A stretch of 38,800 bases of DNA from DASQPE01 sp964519805 (GTDB lineage: Bacteria > Gemmatimonadota > Gemmatimonadetes > Gemmatimonadales > GWC2-71-9): assembly GCA_964519805.1 (NCBI GenBank), contig CAZFKN010000016.1, forward strand, positions 1-38,800, written 5' to 3'. Shown piece by piece: positions 32,094 to 38,800 of this stretch. Each line of letters starts with the position of its first letter. Position 1 is the first letter of the stretch. Under the pieces are notes generated by a model. It ran no database searches. It saw nothing but the letters and a program-made list of their open reading frames with translations, and was not told the origin of the DNA. Position numbers and translations under genes: made by a program.

Positions 32094-33523
32094 AACCGGC
32101 GCTGCTCGAGGCGCTGGGGGGCATCGTCGGGCCACGCTGGGTGCGGCACCGCAAGGCCGAGCTCACGACGTACGCCATGGACGGATTGCCCACGCACGAG
32201 TCTCTGCCGGGAGCCGTCGTCATGCCGGCGAGCCGAGCGGAGGTCGTCCAGGTCCTCCGGCTGCTGCACCTGCTGCAGGTACCCTTCGTCGCCCGCGGGG
32301 CGGGCACCGGCCTCTCGGGTGGCGCGCTGGCGGACCCCGAGACGGTGCTGCTCGCGCTCACCCGGATGAACCGCATCCTGCGGGTGGACCGAACCGCCCG
32401 GCGGGCCGTCATTCAGCCGGGCGTGGTGAACGCCCGCCTGTCCGAGGCGGTCGCACCGCTCGGCCTCCAGTACGTGCCCGATCCGTCCAGCCAGGCCGCC
32501 TGCACGGTCGGCGGTAATGTCGCGGAGAATGCGGGGGGTCCGCACTGCCTCAAGTACGGAGTCACCACGAACCACGTGGCCGAGCTGGAGGTGGTCCTCC
32601 CGGACGCGAGCGTGGTGCGGCTCGGGTCGCCACAAGGCGACGCGTGGGGGCCCGACCTGGTGGGCCTGTTTGTGGGCAGCGAGGGCATGTTCGGCGTCGC
32701 GACCGAGGTCACCGTCAGGCTGGAGCCGATCCCGGCCGCCGTGCGCACCATGCTGGCCGATTTCGCGAGCGTGCGCGCCGCGAGCGAGGCGGTGTCCGCG
32801 ATCATCGCCTCAGGTGTCGTGCCCGCGGCGCTCGAGATGATGGACCAGGCGTGCGTTCAGGCGGTCGAGGCCTCCATCTACGCCGCCGGATACCCCGTCG
32901 ACGCCGCGGCCGTGCTGCTGGCAGAAGTCGACGGCACTCCGGAGCAGGTCGACGCGGAGGCGATGCTCGTGGAGGAGATTCTCCGCGCACGGGGCGCCCG
33001 CGCAGTGCGGAGCGCCTCCTCGGAGGCGGATCGCGCCCGCCTCTGGCAGGGCCGCAAGAAGGCGTTCGGTGCGATGGGCCGCATCGCCCCGGACCTCGCG
33101 GTACAGGACGCCGTCGTGCCCCGCTCCACGTTGCCCGACATCCTCGACCGGATCGCGGAGATTCGCCGGCGGCACGCGCTCTCGATCAGCAACGTGTTCC
33201 ACGCTGGAGACGGGAACCTCCACCCGAATATCAGCTTCGACCGACGCGATCCGGCGCTGGCCGCTCGCGTACGGGAAGCAAGCCGGGAGATCATGGCGGT
33301 GTGCGTCGCCGCCGGCGGCAGTATCACCGGGGAGCACGGGGTAGGCAACGACAAGATGGATTACATGCCCTGGATCTTCGATGCCGAGACGCTCGGCGCC
33401 ATGCAGGCGGTCCGCCGGGTGTTCGATCCGGACGAGCGCTGCAATCCGGGCAAGATGCTGCCCCGCCGGGCCTGCCGAGAGTGGCGCGCCGCGCCCGGCG
33501 CGCGCTGGTGGCAGACACCATGA
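32090..33523 (+). CDS. glcD: Glycolate oxidase subunit GlcD-like FAD-linked oxidase
   Basis: A 477-residue FAD enzyme of the VAO/PCMH family. The FAD domain (about 35-215) has PFVARGAGTGLSGGAL, LQYVPDPSSQAACTVGGNVAENAGG and GLFVGSEGMFGVATEVTVRLEP. The C-terminal substrate domain has ISNVFHAGDGNLHPNI and GGSITGEHGVGNDK. GlcD oxidises glycolate (or D-lactate in relatives) and passes electrons to GlcE and GlcF. The presence of all three subunits in order favours glycolate. The stop overlaps glcE by 4 bases. Confidence 0.94.
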   Translation: MKPALLEALGGIVGPRWVRHRKAELTTYAMDGLPTHESLPGAVVMPASRAEVVQVLRLLHLLQVPFVARGAGTGLSGGALADPETVLLALTRMNRILRVDRTARRAVIQPGVVNARLSEAVAPLGLQYVPDPSSQAACTVGGNVAENAGGPHCLKYGVTTNHVAELEVVLPDASVVRLGSPQGDAWGPDLVGLFVGSEGMFGVATEVTVRLEPIPAAVRTMLADFASVRAASEAVSAIIASGVVPAALEMMDQACVQAVEASIYAAGYPVDAAAVLLAEVDGTPEQVDAEAMLVEEILRARGARAVRSASSEADRARLWQGRKKAFGAMGRIAPDLAVQDAVVPRSTLPDILDRIAEIRRRHALSISNVFHAGDGNLHPNISFDRRDPALAARVREASREIMAVCVAAGGSITGEHGVGNDKMDYMPWIFDAETLGAMQAVRRVFDPDERCNPGKMLPRRACREWRAAPGARWWQTP

Positions 33524-34731
33524 TCTTCGCCCGTTTGCGCGCGTTGCTGGGGCCCGCGGCCGTCGACCGCGACGCCGATAACGTGCCCCGCGTGACGCCC
33601 GATTCGACGGACGCATTGGCGCTGGTCTGTCGGCTAGCGTACGACGAGGGTTGGAAGATCCGGGTCGAGGGGCTTGGGTCCTGGCTCCCGGCCGACGCAC
33701 CCGCGGATCTGGCGGTGAGCACCCGCGCGCTGGATGAGATCGTTTCGGTGAATCCGGCCGACCTCGTGGCCACCGTGCAGGCCGGCGTGTCGCTGGACGC
33801 CGTCCGCCGGCGCCTCGCAGAGCACGGGATGTGGCTCGCCGTGGACCCGCCCGGCAGGCCTGAGCGCACGCTCGGCTCGGTGATCGCAACCGGCACCAGC
33901 GGGCCTCTCAGGCACGGATTCGGGCCCGTTCGGGATCACATCCTGGGCTGCACGGTCGTGACTGGTGACGGGCGCGTCGTGAAGCCGGGCGCCCGGGTCG
34001 TAAAGAACGTCGCCGGATACGACCTGACCAAGCTGCACGTAGGAAGCTTCGGCGGATTCGGCATTCTCACCGAGGCGCACCTTCGCCTCCGGGCCGCGCC
34101 GCGCGCCGACGTCACGCTCGTCTCCCACGGCAGTCGGGACAGCCTCACGGCGGCCGCGCGCGACCTGCTCGAGGCGCACATCGCGCCGGCCGCGCTGGAG
34201 CTGGTGTCTCCGGCCCTCGCGAGCGAGTCCGAATGGGTGCTCGCCGCCCGTTTCCTCGGTGTGGACGCCGCGGTGCAGGCCGATGTGCGGCGCCTGCCCT
34301 CGGAGACCGACGCGGTGTGGGAGCAGCTGCCGTCGGATCGGACGGCTGCCTTCTGGGCGCTTCTCGCGCGCGGGAGCCTCGGCGGCACCATCACCTTCCG
34401 CCTCGGCGTGCTCGCCTACGGCCTCGACGACACACTCGACCTGCTCGCCCACGACCTCGATGACGGGCTCATCGCGGCGGGAGCCGGCAGCGGGTCGCTT
34501 CGCTGGGCCGGGGACGCGCCGATCGAGCGGTTGCGAGCTGTGCGCCGCGCCACCGCGGCCCGGGAGATCCCCATGACCCTGGAGCGGGCACCCTGGGCGG
34601 TCCGCCGCACGCTGGGCCACTTCGGTGCGTACCGCGAGGGGCTCGGACCGCTGGTGGACCGACTCCGCGACACGTTCGATCCGAAGCAGGCCCTGAGCGT
34701 GGCCCTCGAAGGCAGCGACAAGCGAGAGTGA
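33520..34731 (+). CDS. glcE: Glycolate oxidase FAD-binding subunit GlcE
   Basis: A 403-residue FAD-binding subunit, a shortened relative of GlcD. Marks are VNPADLVATVQAGVSLDAV, LGSVIATGTSGPLRHGFGPVRDHILGCTVVTGDG, VVKNVAGYDLTKLHVGSFGGFGILTEAHLRLRA, and a C terminus with DPKQAL. ATG at 33520 sits in an ATGA overlap with glcD; the frame runs far upstream but only as a shadow of glcD. The last codons and the TGA lie at the start of a GTGAGAG heptamer array (34728-34755) that separates it from glcF. Confidence 0.92.
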   Translation: MIFARLRALLGPAAVDRDADNVPRVTPDSTDALALVCRLAYDEGWKIRVEGLGSWLPADAPADLAVSTRALDEIVSVNPADLVATVQAGVSLDAVRRRLAEHGMWLAVDPPGRPERTLGSVIATGTSGPLRHGFGPVRDHILGCTVVTGDGRVVKPGARVVKNVAGYDLTKLHVGSFGGFGILTEAHLRLRAAPRADVTLVSHGSRDSLTAAARDLLEAHIAPAALELVSPALASESEWVLAARFLGVDAAVQADVRRLPSETDAVWEQLPSDRTAAFWALLARGSLGGTITFRLGVLAYGLDDTLDLLAHDLDDGLIAAGAGSGSLRWAGDAPIERLRAVRRATAAREIPMTLERAPWAVRRTLGHFGAYREGLGPLVDRLRDTFDPKQALSVALEGSDKRE

Positions 34732-34755
34732 GAGGTGAGAGGTGAGAGGTTGGAG
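34728..34755. repeat. Heptamer tandem repeat array between glcE and glcF
   Basis: Three perfect copies of GTGAGAG (34728-34734, 34735-34741, 34742-34748) and a diverged fourth, GTTGGAG (34749-34755). On the minus strand the unit, read in the phase CCTCTCA, fits the same degenerate pattern as the other arrays. The glcE stop codon is inside the first unit, and the glcF ribosome-binding site GGAGG lies at the end of the array, so glcE and glcF are separated only by repeat. Confidence 0.75.
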
Positions 34756-34764
34756 GAGGCGGCG

Positions 34765-36027
34765 GTGACCGAGACCGCGTCCGCCTACCAGGCGCTGGAC
34801 CCGTGCGTCCACTGCGGCTTCTGCCTGCCCGCGTGCCCGACTTATCTCGCAACCGGCGATGAGGCCGACAGCCCCCGCGGACGCATCGTGCTCATGCGGG
34901 CCCTGGAGCGGGGAGAGCTCGACGCTCAGGACGACGCGTTGGTGTCACACCTCGATGCCTGCCTGGGGTGCCGCGGCTGCGAGCCCGTGTGTCCTTCCGG
35001 CGTCGGCTACGGGCGGGGGCTCTCGGCGGCGCGGGAGCAGTTGTTTCGGACCCGTGGGCTACCCCCGCTCGCTCGTGTCGGGCTCGGCGTCTTTCGGAAC
35101 AAGCTGCTTTGCCGCGCGCTCTTCGGCGCGGGATGGCTGTTCCGCGAAACCGGCATCCCCGCGAGGCTCGCGGGCGAGGGCGGCTTCGGCTTTGCCATGG
35201 CGATGCTCGCGGCAACCCGGGAGGGGCGGCCGGCGCGAGCGAAGGCCGCGGGTGCCCGGAAGGGCGCGTCAGGGAGCGGGTCTCCCTCGGTCGCGCTCTT
35301 TCGCGGCTGCGTGATGGAAGGGCTGTTCGCCCACGTGCATGAGGCCACCCGGCGCACGCTCGAGGCGAACGGCTACGAGGTGCGCGAGGTGGGGACTCAG
35401 GGGTGTTGCGGAGCATTGCATGAGCACGCCGGCGATCGGCCCGCCGCAGCCGCGCTCGCGGCGCGCAACATCGCCGGCCTCCTCGACGCGGCCGACTGGA
35501 TCGTCGTGAACAGTGCCGGCTGCGGAGCGCTGCTCAAGGACTACGGCCACCTGGTCCGCACCGATGCCGCGGTGCGGTTCGGGGCCAAGGTGCGGGACGT
35601 CTCCGAGCTCCTCGCCGACCGAGGGCCGCGGCAGGGTGGGCCCCTGCCGCTCGAGGTGGCCTACGACGCCCCCTGTCACCTTCAACACGCGCAGCGCGTC
35701 CAGGCCGCCCCGCTCGCCGTCCTCCGCGCGATCCCCGATCTCCGGCTCCGGCTGCTCCCGGGCTCGGATCGGTGTTGCGGCAGCGCCGGGATTTACTCGC
35801 TGCTTCACCCCGGGCTCGCGCGCTCGGTGCTCGACGACAAGCTTCGCGCCTTCCATGCCGCCGAGCCCCCGCTCGACGCCGTCACCACGGGTAACCCAGG
35901 CTGTTTGATGCAGATCGGTGCGGGGCTCCGCGTGGCGGGCCTTCATATCCCCGCCGTGCATCCGGTGGAGTTGTTGGACAGATCGTACGCGGCGGGCGGC
36001 GTCTACGCGGGACTGCGTGAACAGTGA
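34765..36027 (+). CDS. glcF: Glycolate oxidase iron-sulfur subunit GlcF
   Basis: A 420-residue subunit that takes electrons from GlcD/GlcE toward the respiratory chain. Two 4Fe-4S ferredoxin motifs lie near the N terminus: CVHCGFCLPACP and CLGCRGCEPVCP. Two CCG (heterodisulfide reductase-type) domains follow, with TQGCCGALHEHAGD and SDRCCGSAGIYSLL, and CFLP-like NSAGCGALLKDYGH lies between. GTG at 34765 has GGAGG 8 bases upstream; the alternative start at 34735 would translate heptamer repeat and is rejected. The stop (36025-36027) lies inside the left arm of the inverted heptamer repeat. Confidence 0.94.
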   Translation: MTETASAYQALDPCVHCGFCLPACPTYLATGDEADSPRGRIVLMRALERGELDAQDDALVSHLDACLGCRGCEPVCPSGVGYGRGLSAAREQLFRTRGLPPLARVGLGVFRNKLLCRALFGAGWLFRETGIPARLAGEGGFGFAMAMLAATREGRPARAKAAGARKGASGSGSPSVALFRGCVMEGLFAHVHEATRRTLEANGYEVREVGTQGCCGALHEHAGDRPAAAALAARNIAGLLDAADWIVVNSAGCGALLKDYGHLVRTDAAVRFGAKVRDVSELLADRGPRQGGPLPLEVAYDAPCHLQHAQRVQAAPLAVLRAIPDLRLRLLPGSDRCCGSAGIYSLLHPGLARSVLDDKLRAFHAAEPPLDAVTTGNPGCLMQIGAGLRVAGLHIPAVHPVELLDRSYAAGGVYAGLREQ

Positions 36028-36099
36028 ACACTAAACAGCGAACGGGGGCTCCGTGCATCGGCGGACCCCCCCGTTTACAGTTCACTGTTCACTGTTCAC
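36017..36099. repeat. Inverted heptamer repeat between glcF and the HAD gene
   Basis: Two 32-base arms, 36017-36048 and 36068-36099, are reverse complements at 27 of 32 positions, with the outer 14 positions perfect. They enclose a 19-base loop. Both arms are made of 7-base units such as GTTCACT (36080-36086, 36087-36093), GTTTACA (36073-36079) and GTTCACC (36094-36100); GCTCTCT (36101-36107) follows. The left arm contains the glcF stop. The HAD gene starts 14 bases after the right arm with no ribosome-binding site. Transcribed, this would form a large hairpin. Confidence 0.8.
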
Positions 36100-36113
36100 C
36101 GCTCTCTCTTGCC

Positions 36114-36782
36114 ATGACCCGGGCCATCCTCTTCGACTTCAACGGCGTCATCATCGATGATGAGCCGCAACACTGCGAGGCGCTCACCGCGACGCTCGCC
36201 GAATACGACATTCGGCTCGAGCGGCAGGCCTATTATCGCGAGTATCTCGGGTTCGACGATCGCGAGTGTTTCCGCTTCACCTTCGAGCGCCACGGCCGGC
36301 CGACCGACGATGTGGCGGTCTCGCAGGCGATCGAGCGGAAGGCCGGCCACTACGCCTCGGCGATCCGGCGTTCGATGACGTTGGTCCCGGGGGCCGTGGA
36401 GTTCGTCCGCGCGGCGGCGGCCGACGGTATCGGGCTCGCCTTGGTCTCGGGCGCGCTCCGGCGGGAAATCGAGCTGGTACTCGATACCGCGCGGCTGCGA
36501 CAGTACTTCGAGGTGGTGATCGCCGCGGAAGACGTCTCCGTCTGCAAACCCGACCCCGAGGGATACACGCGGGCGCGCCGAGCGCTGGGGATCGAGGCCG
36601 AGCGGTGCGTGGTGGTCGAGGACTCGCTGCCGGGACTGGCGGCGGCGCGAGCGGCCGGCCTCCGCTGTGCCGTGCTCACGACGTCGCACCCGGCCGAGGC
36701 GCTGCGCGCCGCGGACGCGGTGTGGCCCGATCTCACGGGTCGCCTACCCTCCGACCTGCCGTGGGCCGATGCCGCCGCGTGA
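36114..36782 (+). CDS. HAD-superfamily phosphatase with Asn in motif I
   Basis: A 222-residue beta-phosphoglucomutase/phosphoglycolate phosphatase-like HAD protein. Motif I reads DFNGVIIDDEP: the first Asp (nucleophile) is present, but the usual second Asp (general acid/base) is Asn, coded AAC. Motif II is ALVSGA, the lysine is in VCKPDPEGY, and motif IV is CVVVEDSLPGLAAARAAG. The cap domain follows motif I. Placement after glcDEF suggests handling of 2-phosphoglycolate, but the Asn makes the reaction uncertain. The frame extends upstream to 36024 through the repeat; ATG at 36114 is correct. It overlaps ygfZ by 14 bases. Confidence 0.88.
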   Translation: MTRAILFDFNGVIIDDEPQHCEALTATLAEYDIRLERQAYYREYLGFDDRECFRFTFERHGRPTDDVAVSQAIERKAGHYASAIRRSMTLVPGAVEFVRAAAADGIGLALVSGALRREIELVLDTARLRQYFEVVIAAEDVSVCKPDPEGYTRARRALGIEAERCVVVEDSLPGLAAARAAGLRCAVLTTSHPAEALRAADAVWPDLTGRLPSDLPWADAAA

Positions 36783-37758
36783 GCTGCCGTACGATCGCGC
36801 GCGACTCGACCGCTTGCGTCGAGGCGCCGTGATTGTGACGGGTGAGCCGGCGGTGTTCTGGGTCGAGGGCCCCGCCGCGCTCACCTGCCTCCAGGGGCTG
36901 CTTACCAACGATCTCGACAAGCCGGGTGAGCACAGTCTGATCTACGGCGCGCTGCTCACGCCCAAGGGCGCGATCGTCGTGGACTATTGGGTTTTTCGCG
37001 AGCCGGAGCGGTTCGCGCTCGTGGCCCCGATCGAGGGCCGGCTCGCCTCGCACGAGCTGTTCCGCCGCCAGGTCCCGCCGCGGCTCGCCCGCATCGCGGA
37101 TGCAACCGGACAGGTGGAGGCTGCATGGCTGTTGGGGTCGCAGGCGTTTGCCGCGCTTGCCCGATCCCCGATCAAGCCGATCCCCGACGCGGCGGGCCGC
37201 ACGACGACGATCGAGCACCCCGACGGCCGGCTGTTGCTTGGCCTCGCACCGGAGACGGCGCCGTTCGCGGCGCTGGCCCTCGGACCGCGCGGCGCGATCC
37301 GTCGGTTCGTCGAGGCGCTCATGGCGGTGGGCGTCGAGCCGGGGACGCCGGAAGACGCGGAAGCCGCGCGGATCCTCGCCGGGTGGCCGGCGCTGGGCGC
37401 CGAGATCGACGACCGCACGCTCCCGCAGGAAGTCCGCTTCGATCAGCTCGGCGGCGTCTCCTACACGAAGGGCTGCTACGTGGGGCAGGAGACCGTCGCC
37501 CGCCTCCACTTCCGCGGGCACACCAACCGCGAGCTCAGGGGCCTCGTCTGGCGAAGCACGGCCCCGCTCGAGAGTGATGCGGTCACGGCATCGGGACGAG
37601 CGGTCGGCAGCGTGCGCTCGACGTTGGTACTCGACGACCGGCTACTGGGCCTGTCGCCCATTCGCCGGGAGGTGGGCCCGGGCGACGAAGTCGAGGCCGG
37701 CGGCCGCGCGGCGAAGGTGGTCGGACTGCCGTTCGCGGCGGAGGATCTCGACGGCTGA
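36769..37758 (+). CDS. ygfZ: YgfZ/GcvT-like folate-binding iron-sulfur cluster protein
   Basis: A 329-residue protein related to the glycine-cleavage T protein. The family signature KGCYVGQE (about 234-241) with its essential cysteine is intact, and the N terminus has VEGPAALTCLQGLLTNDL and GALLTPKGAIVVDYWV. YgfZ proteins use folate in maintenance of Fe-S enzymes, which would suit the cluster-rich GlcF encoded in the same run. ATG at 36769 overlaps the HAD gene by 14 bases, giving MPPRELPYDR; the upstream open frame is a shadow. A strong hairpin follows the stop. Confidence 0.92.
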   Translation: MPPRELPYDRARLDRLRRGAVIVTGEPAVFWVEGPAALTCLQGLLTNDLDKPGEHSLIYGALLTPKGAIVVDYWVFREPERFALVAPIEGRLASHELFRRQVPPRLARIADATGQVEAAWLLGSQAFAALARSPIKPIPDAAGRTTTIEHPDGRLLLGLAPETAPFAALALGPRGAIRRFVEALMAVGVEPGTPEDAEAARILAGWPALGAEIDDRTLPQEVRFDQLGGVSYTKGCYVGQETVARLHFRGHTNRELRGLVWRSTAPLESDAVTASGRAVGSVRSTLVLDDRLLGLSPIRREVGPGDEVEAGGRAAKVVGLPFAAEDLDG

Positions 37759-37771
37759 GGGGCACACGACC

Positions 37772-37802
37772 GAGCCCCGGTGGAGCGTGCTCCCCGGGGC
37801 TC
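37772..37802. terminator. Long hairpin between convergent genes, without T tract
   Basis: GAGCCCCGG (37772-37780) pairs perfectly with CCGGGGCTC (37794-37802), and inside it GGAGC (37782-37786) pairs with GCTCC (37789-37793). That gives 14 base pairs with one bulged T and a 2-base loop. It lies between ygfZ (plus) and the mini-lipoprotein gene (minus). No T run follows on either strand, so it is a likely transcript-end hairpin rather than a classical intrinsic terminator. Confidence 0.55.
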
Positions 37803-37834
37803 GCGGCGACAGTGCGACGATCGCGCTCGCGCGC

Positions 37835-38014
37835 TTACATCTTCTTGCTGGTGTCCCGCGCCATAGTGCTGTCGTGATGCATCATCGTGCTGTCCATGCC
37901 ACCGGCGGCGGGTGCGGCGGCCGGCGCTTCGGACGAAGCGGGGGCGTCCGCTTTCTTCTCGCCCGCACAGGCCATAACCGCGAGCGCCGCGGCCAGGCAG
38001 AGTGTCTTCATCAT
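37835..38014 (-). CDS. Mini-lipoprotein with His/Met-rich tail
   Basis: A 59-residue protein. It begins MMKTLCLAAALAVMAC: a short signal sequence with lipobox VMAC and C16 as lipidation site. An Ala/Pro-rich linker and a tail containing MDSTMMHHDSTM follow, ending in SKKM. The start ATG at 38014 has AAGGAG 7 bases upstream, and a plausible sigma70 promoter lies at 38093-38120, so this is a real gene. The Met and His residues could bind copper or another metal, but no family was recognised. It converges with ygfZ. Confidence 0.8.
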   Translation of the reverse strand: MMKTLCLAAALAVMACAGEKKADAPASSEAPAAAPAAGGMDSTMMHHDSTMARDTSKKM

Positions 38015-38092
38015 GTGGTGCTCCTTCGAGGGGTTGGGTGTCCAGTAAGTGTAGCGCGCATGCCGCCACTGTCGTCCGGCATACGGCGTGCG

Positions 38093-38120
38093 AAGGTAAA
38101 GCGCTATCGGCGTTTGTCAA
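38093..38120 (-). promoter_or_regulatory. Putative sigma70 promoter of the mini-lipoprotein gene
   Basis: On the minus strand, a consensus TTGACA (38115-38120) is followed after 16 bases by TACCTT (38093-38098). The predicted start is near 38086, leaving a leader of about 70 bases. Within that leader ATGCCG and CGGCAT (between 38060 and 38083) form an inverted repeat that could be an operator or RNA hairpin. Confidence 0.55.
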
Positions 38121-38211
38121 GCCGCCGCAGGGGGCCGATTTAGCAATGTCGGGTGCGGCCCCGGTCCGGTCGGGCTTGCCCCCGCGGGCCCATGCGGCCA
38201 CGTTCCGCCAA

Positions 38212-38240
38212 GAGGAACCCCGGCGCGGTGCCGGGGCCTC
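38212..38240 (+). promoter_or_regulatory. Leader hairpin before the ChlI-like gene
   Basis: GAGG (38212-38215), two A, and CCCCGGC (38218-38224) pair with GCCGGGG (38230-38236) and CCTC (38237-38240) around a 5-base loop. The CCTC could instead pair with the ribosome-binding GAGG at 38247-38250, so the hairpin may affect translation of the gene starting at 38258. No T run follows, so it is not a standard terminator. Confidence 0.4.
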
Positions 38241-38257
38241 CCAGTCGAGGTAACTGC

Positions 38258-38800
38258 GTGAAATCGCACAGCATCGAGCCCCGGACCTTCGGGGAGCTCC
38301 GCAACAGTCCCTGGGCCGATTCCCCCTTCCGCGGGCGCACGGTCCGCGACGAAATCCGCGCCAATCTTGTAACCCGCCTCACAGCCGGGGAGGAGTTGTT
38401 CCCCGGAATCGTCGGTTACGAGGACACCATACTCCCACAGCTGGTGAACGCGCTCCTGGCCCGGCACCACTTCATCTTGCTGGGCCTGCGCGGCCAGGCG
38501 AAGAGCCGGATCCTGCGCCAAATGGTCGCGCTGCTCGACGAGCGCGTGCCGATCGTGGCGGGTAGCGAGGTCAACGACGACCCGTTTGCGCCGATCTCCA
38601 AGTACGCCCGCGACCGCCTCGCGGAGTGCGGCGACGCGACGGCGATCGCCTGGCTGGATCGCTCGCAGCGCTACGTCGAGAAGCTCGCCACGCCCGACGT
38701 GACCATCGCGGACATCATCGGTGACGTGGATCCGATCAAGGCGGCGCGCGGCGGCCACTTGCTCTCGGATGAGCTCACCATGCACTTCGGGCTGCTGCCC
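38258..38800 (+). CDS. ChlI/MoxR-like AAA ATPase (magnesium chelatase subunit I-like), 3' end cut by window
   Basis: The first 181 residues of an AAA+ ATPase, open to the right edge. Visible are IVGYEDTILPQLVNALLARHH before the P-loop, a P-loop GLRGQAKSRI (Ala-Lys-Ser instead of Gly-Lys-Ser/Thr), and the later DIIGDVDPIKAA and HLLSDELTMHFGLLP. These match a ChlI-like family often annotated as magnesium chelatase in non-photosynthetic bacteria, usually next to a von Willebrand A-domain gene; that neighbour would lie outside the window. The start is GTG at 38258 with GAGG 7 bases upstream. The role is probably chaperone-like rather than chlorophyll synthesis, but this is inference. Confidence 0.85.
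   Translation, partial: MKSHSIEPRTFGELRNSPWADSPFRGRTVRDEIRANLVTRLTAGEELFPGIVGYEDTILPQLVNALLARHHFILLGLRGQAKSRILRQMVALLDERVPIVAGSEVNDDPFAPISKYARDRLAECGDATAIAWLDRSQRYVEKLATPDVTIADIIGDVDPIKAARGGHLLSDELTMHFGLLP

Noticed and set aside
34735..34764. Earlier GTG start for glcF at 34735
   Set aside because: It would translate heptamer repeat sequence; GTG at 34765 has a proper GGAGG site and the normal GlcF N terminus.
36024..36113. N-terminal extension of the HAD protein through the inverted repeat
   Set aside because: The 30 extra residues are encoded by repeat sequence and precede the normal motif I start; ATG at 36114 fits the family.
423..36113. Heptamer arrays as CRISPR repeats
   Set aside because: Units are 7 bases with no spacers between them and no cas genes are in view.
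1..38800. tRNA, rRNA, insertion sequence, prophage or integration site
   Set aside because: All intergenic regions were read; no cloverleaf, rRNA-like stretch, transposase, integrase or terminal inverted repeats typical of an insertion sequence were seen.

Overview
This is a GC-rich bacterial chromosomal window with densely packed, often overlapping housekeeping genes. Several traits point to a Gram-negative, diderm bacterium: a BamA/TamA-like outer-membrane beta-barrel protein paired with TamB, lipoproteins and Lgt, and an outer-membrane style C-terminal Phe. The short (298 aa) primary-type sigma factor without region 1.1, together with the gene content, would fit Gemmatimonadota or a related lineage. 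That taxonomic guess is inference only. Two runs of exactly 100 N (15039-15138 and 31295-31394) show that the window is a scaffold with two gaps of unknown true size.

Layout. (1) 1-7564, plus strand: a continuous operon-like run of TenI/ThiE-type protein, thiS, thiG, rsmB, a PASTA membrane protein, rpe, a TlpA-like thioredoxin, a YbbR/CdaR-like protein, tsaD and lgt. Most junctions are 4-base overlaps or a few bases. (2) 7565-7830: no protein gene, but a nested stem structure ending in a very strong intrinsic terminator, read here as a candidate structured RNA. (3) 7831-14981, minus strand: an NtrC-type response regulator, a mini zinc-ribbon protein, an SH3-NlpC/P60 hydrolase, a HAD phosphatase, a CYTH protein and a C-terminally membrane-anchored protein of unknown function. 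A separately started cytochrome c-FTR1 iron permease and a DinB-like protein follow. (4) After gap 1, minus strand: BamA/TamA-like protein, TamB and a diacylglycerol/lipid kinase, an envelope-biogenesis operon. (5) 22737-27296, plus: peptide-type ABC binding lipoprotein, DppB-type permease (no partner permease or ATPase in view), a PBP4-like carboxypeptidase and SixA. (6) 27346-31278: ferredoxin-NADP reductase (minus), then PduO-type adenosyltransferase, aroB and the sigma factor, whose promoter is one of the clearest in the window. (7) After gap 2, plus: LON-domain protein, glcD-glcE-glcF, an atypical HAD phosphatase and ygfZ. Then come a mini-lipoprotein (minus) and the start of a ChlI/MoxR-like AAA ATPase cut by the window end.

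How it works together. The glcDEF genes plus the downstream HAD phosphatase suggest a glycolate (possibly phosphoglycolate) salvage unit. The BamA-like/TamB pair, Lgt, the PBP4-like protein, the NlpC/P60 enzyme and the YbbR and PASTA proteins all serve the envelope. ThiS/ThiG and the TenI-like protein make and finish the thiamine thiazole.

The least ordinary signal is a family of short tandem repeats with a 7-base period. They share a degenerate pattern (G/C)-Y-T-N-W-C-N and occur at five gene borders (423-450, 27314-27348, about gap 2, 34728-34755, 36017-36113). Stop codons sit inside or at the edge of the arrays. At one locus the units form a large inverted repeat, and gap 2 is flanked by units in opposite orientation, so the same kind of hairpin may have broken the assembly. 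Second in interest is the candidate structured RNA at 7579-7830. Third is a perfect DnaA box just upstream of the sigma-factor promoter.
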